Shown here piece by piece: positions 12,001-13,467 of a DNA stretch of 13,467 nt. The stretch's first letter is position 1. Every line of letters begins with the position of its first letter. Position numbers and translations under genes: made by a program. The DNA lies in the NCBI GenBank assembly GCA_945898105.1, contig CAMDHL010000032.1, positions 1 through 13,467 of the forward strand. Direction: 5' to 3'. The notes beneath the pieces were generated by a model. That model was given only the letters and a program-made list of their open reading frames with translations. It did not search any database and was not told where the DNA came from. Origin of the DNA: Comamonas sp. lk (GTDB lineage Bacteria > Pseudomonadota > Gammaproteobacteria > Burkholderiales > Burkholderiaceae_C).

Positions 12001-13467
12001 GTGCATATTCCATTCAAAAGCCAGCTTTAGCTTGGTGCCTACGCCATCGGTGCCGCTAACCAGAACCGGTTCTTTGTACCGTTTGGGCACCTCAAACAAG
12101 GCGCCAAAGCCGCCGATGCCCGCCAGGACGCCTTCGCGCATCGTTTTGCGCGCCAGCGGCTTGATGCGCTCGACCAGTGCGTCTCCCGCGTCGATGTCCA
12201 CACCGGCAGATTTATAGGACAAAGGGCTGGCAGCGGGCGGGGGCGAAGTGGTCATGGAGTGTGCTGGGCTGGGGCAGGCGTGTCTGCGAGGGGGGAATCG
12301 GGGCGCGCCCGATAGAATCAGCCTTCGATTTTACGGTCTTACCCCGGCCCCCTCTGGAGAAGCATTGACGGACTCCCAAAAAAGCGCCGCCGCTTGGGCT
12401 GCCATTGTTGCCTTGTGCGTGTTGACCCTGTGGTTGCTGGCGCCGGTGCTGGCGCCTTTCGTAGTGGCCGCTGTGCTGGCCTATGCCCTTACCCCGCTTG
12501 TGGATTGGTTCGACGCCCGTTTTCGCGGCGCGCTGCCCCGCGTACTGGCGGTGGTGCTGGTGGAATTAATGGTTTTGGTGCTGATGGTCGGGCTGGTTCT
12601 GCTGCTGGTGCCCATTTTGGTTAAGGAATTACCGCTCATGCGCGAGCAGTTGCCCGGCTTTTTGGAGCAGCTCAACGCCGCCGTGCAGCCCACCCTTCGC
12701 AAGCTCGGCCTGCATTTCAGCCTGGAGCCTGCGGGTATCAAAGCCTTCGTCATGACTTACCTAAGCGCCAATGTGGAAGACGCCATGGGCTCGGTCCTGT
12801 CCTCGCTCAAGTTAGGTGGCAGCGCCGCTTTGGCTGTGGCCGGCAATCTGGTACTTATCCCGGTCGTGCTGTTTTATCTGCTCATGGATTGGGAGCGTTT
12901 TATGACTGCGCTGCGCACCCTGATACCACCGCGCTACCGCGAAGGCACCCAAAGCTTTCTGATCGATGCCGACCAGGTGCTGGGCGAATACCTGCGCGGG
13001 CAATTGGTCGTCATGGGTGTGTTGGCGGTGTATTACAGCGTGGCCTTAGCGATGTTTGGCCTGGATCTGGCGTTGCCTATTGGCGCGTTTACCGGCCTGG
13101 CGGTGTTTGTGCCTTATCTGGGCTTCGGGCTGGGCATGGTGCTGGCGCTGTTGGCCGGGCTACTGGAGTTCTCGGCCACGGCCGGTCCTTCGTATGCCCT
13201 GACGATGGTCGCCGTGGTGTTTGGTCTGGGCCAAGTGCTCGAGAGCTTTCTCCTCACCCCACGTTTGGTGGGGGAACGTATCGGCCTACACCCGGTGGCC
13301 GTTATCTTTGCGCTCATGGCTTTTGGCCAGTTGTTTGGCTTTGTTGGTATTTTGGTGGCTCTGCCGGCCAGCGCAGTGCTGCTGGTGGCCATACGGCGCT
13401 TGCGTAGCAGCTATATGGCCAGCGGCCTCTATCAGCGCTAAAGCATGGTGATGCGGCAAATCGCACT

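Overview
The window looks like the chromosome of a betaproteobacterium of the order Burkholderiales, most like the family Comamonadaceae. This is inferred from the GC-rich core genes, the character of their proteins, and neighbourhoods such as rpsT with a DUF3579 gene and purM followed by an AI-2E family permease and an apparent hda start. No taxonomic search could be run.

Layout. Positions 1-915 are a pile of broken mobile DNA: the 5' end of an IS3-family element (minus strand), a frameshifted 5' scrap of an IS256-family transposase that it appears to interrupt, a short antisense scrap with an Hda/DnaA-like P-loop, and the frameshifted C-terminal end of a tyrosine recombinase. Next comes an AT-rich, apparently imported SAM-dependent methyltransferase gene (1003-1608) and a small exported cysteine-containing protein (about 1815-2141). 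The rest reads as ordinary core chromosome. It holds argD-argF (minus strand), then a divergently read DUF3579 gene coupled to a flavin-reductase-fold gene. rpsT (minus strand) ends at a two-way terminator and diverges from murJ, which is followed by a SirB1-family gene. On the minus strand lies purM followed by exbB-exbD-exbD-tonB. An AI-2E/PerM-family permease diverges from purM, and the first codons of a gene resembling hda reach the window edge.

How the genes work together. ArgD and ArgF catalyse two steps of arginine synthesis. ExbB, the two ExbD proteins and TonB form an energy-transducing complex that uses the proton motive force to drive outer-membrane receptors. MurJ flips lipid II for peptidoglycan synthesis. 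PurM makes aminoimidazole ribotide for purines. RpsT is a 30S ribosomal protein.

I found no convincing new multi-gene system. The points most worth a second look are the mosaic of truncated elements at 1-915, including the Hda-like P-loop scrap; two dyad-symmetric sequences between argD and the DUF3579 gene; the coupling of that DUF3579 gene to a flavin reductase-like gene; and the very proline-rich TonB, with prolines making up over half of a 138-residue stretch.
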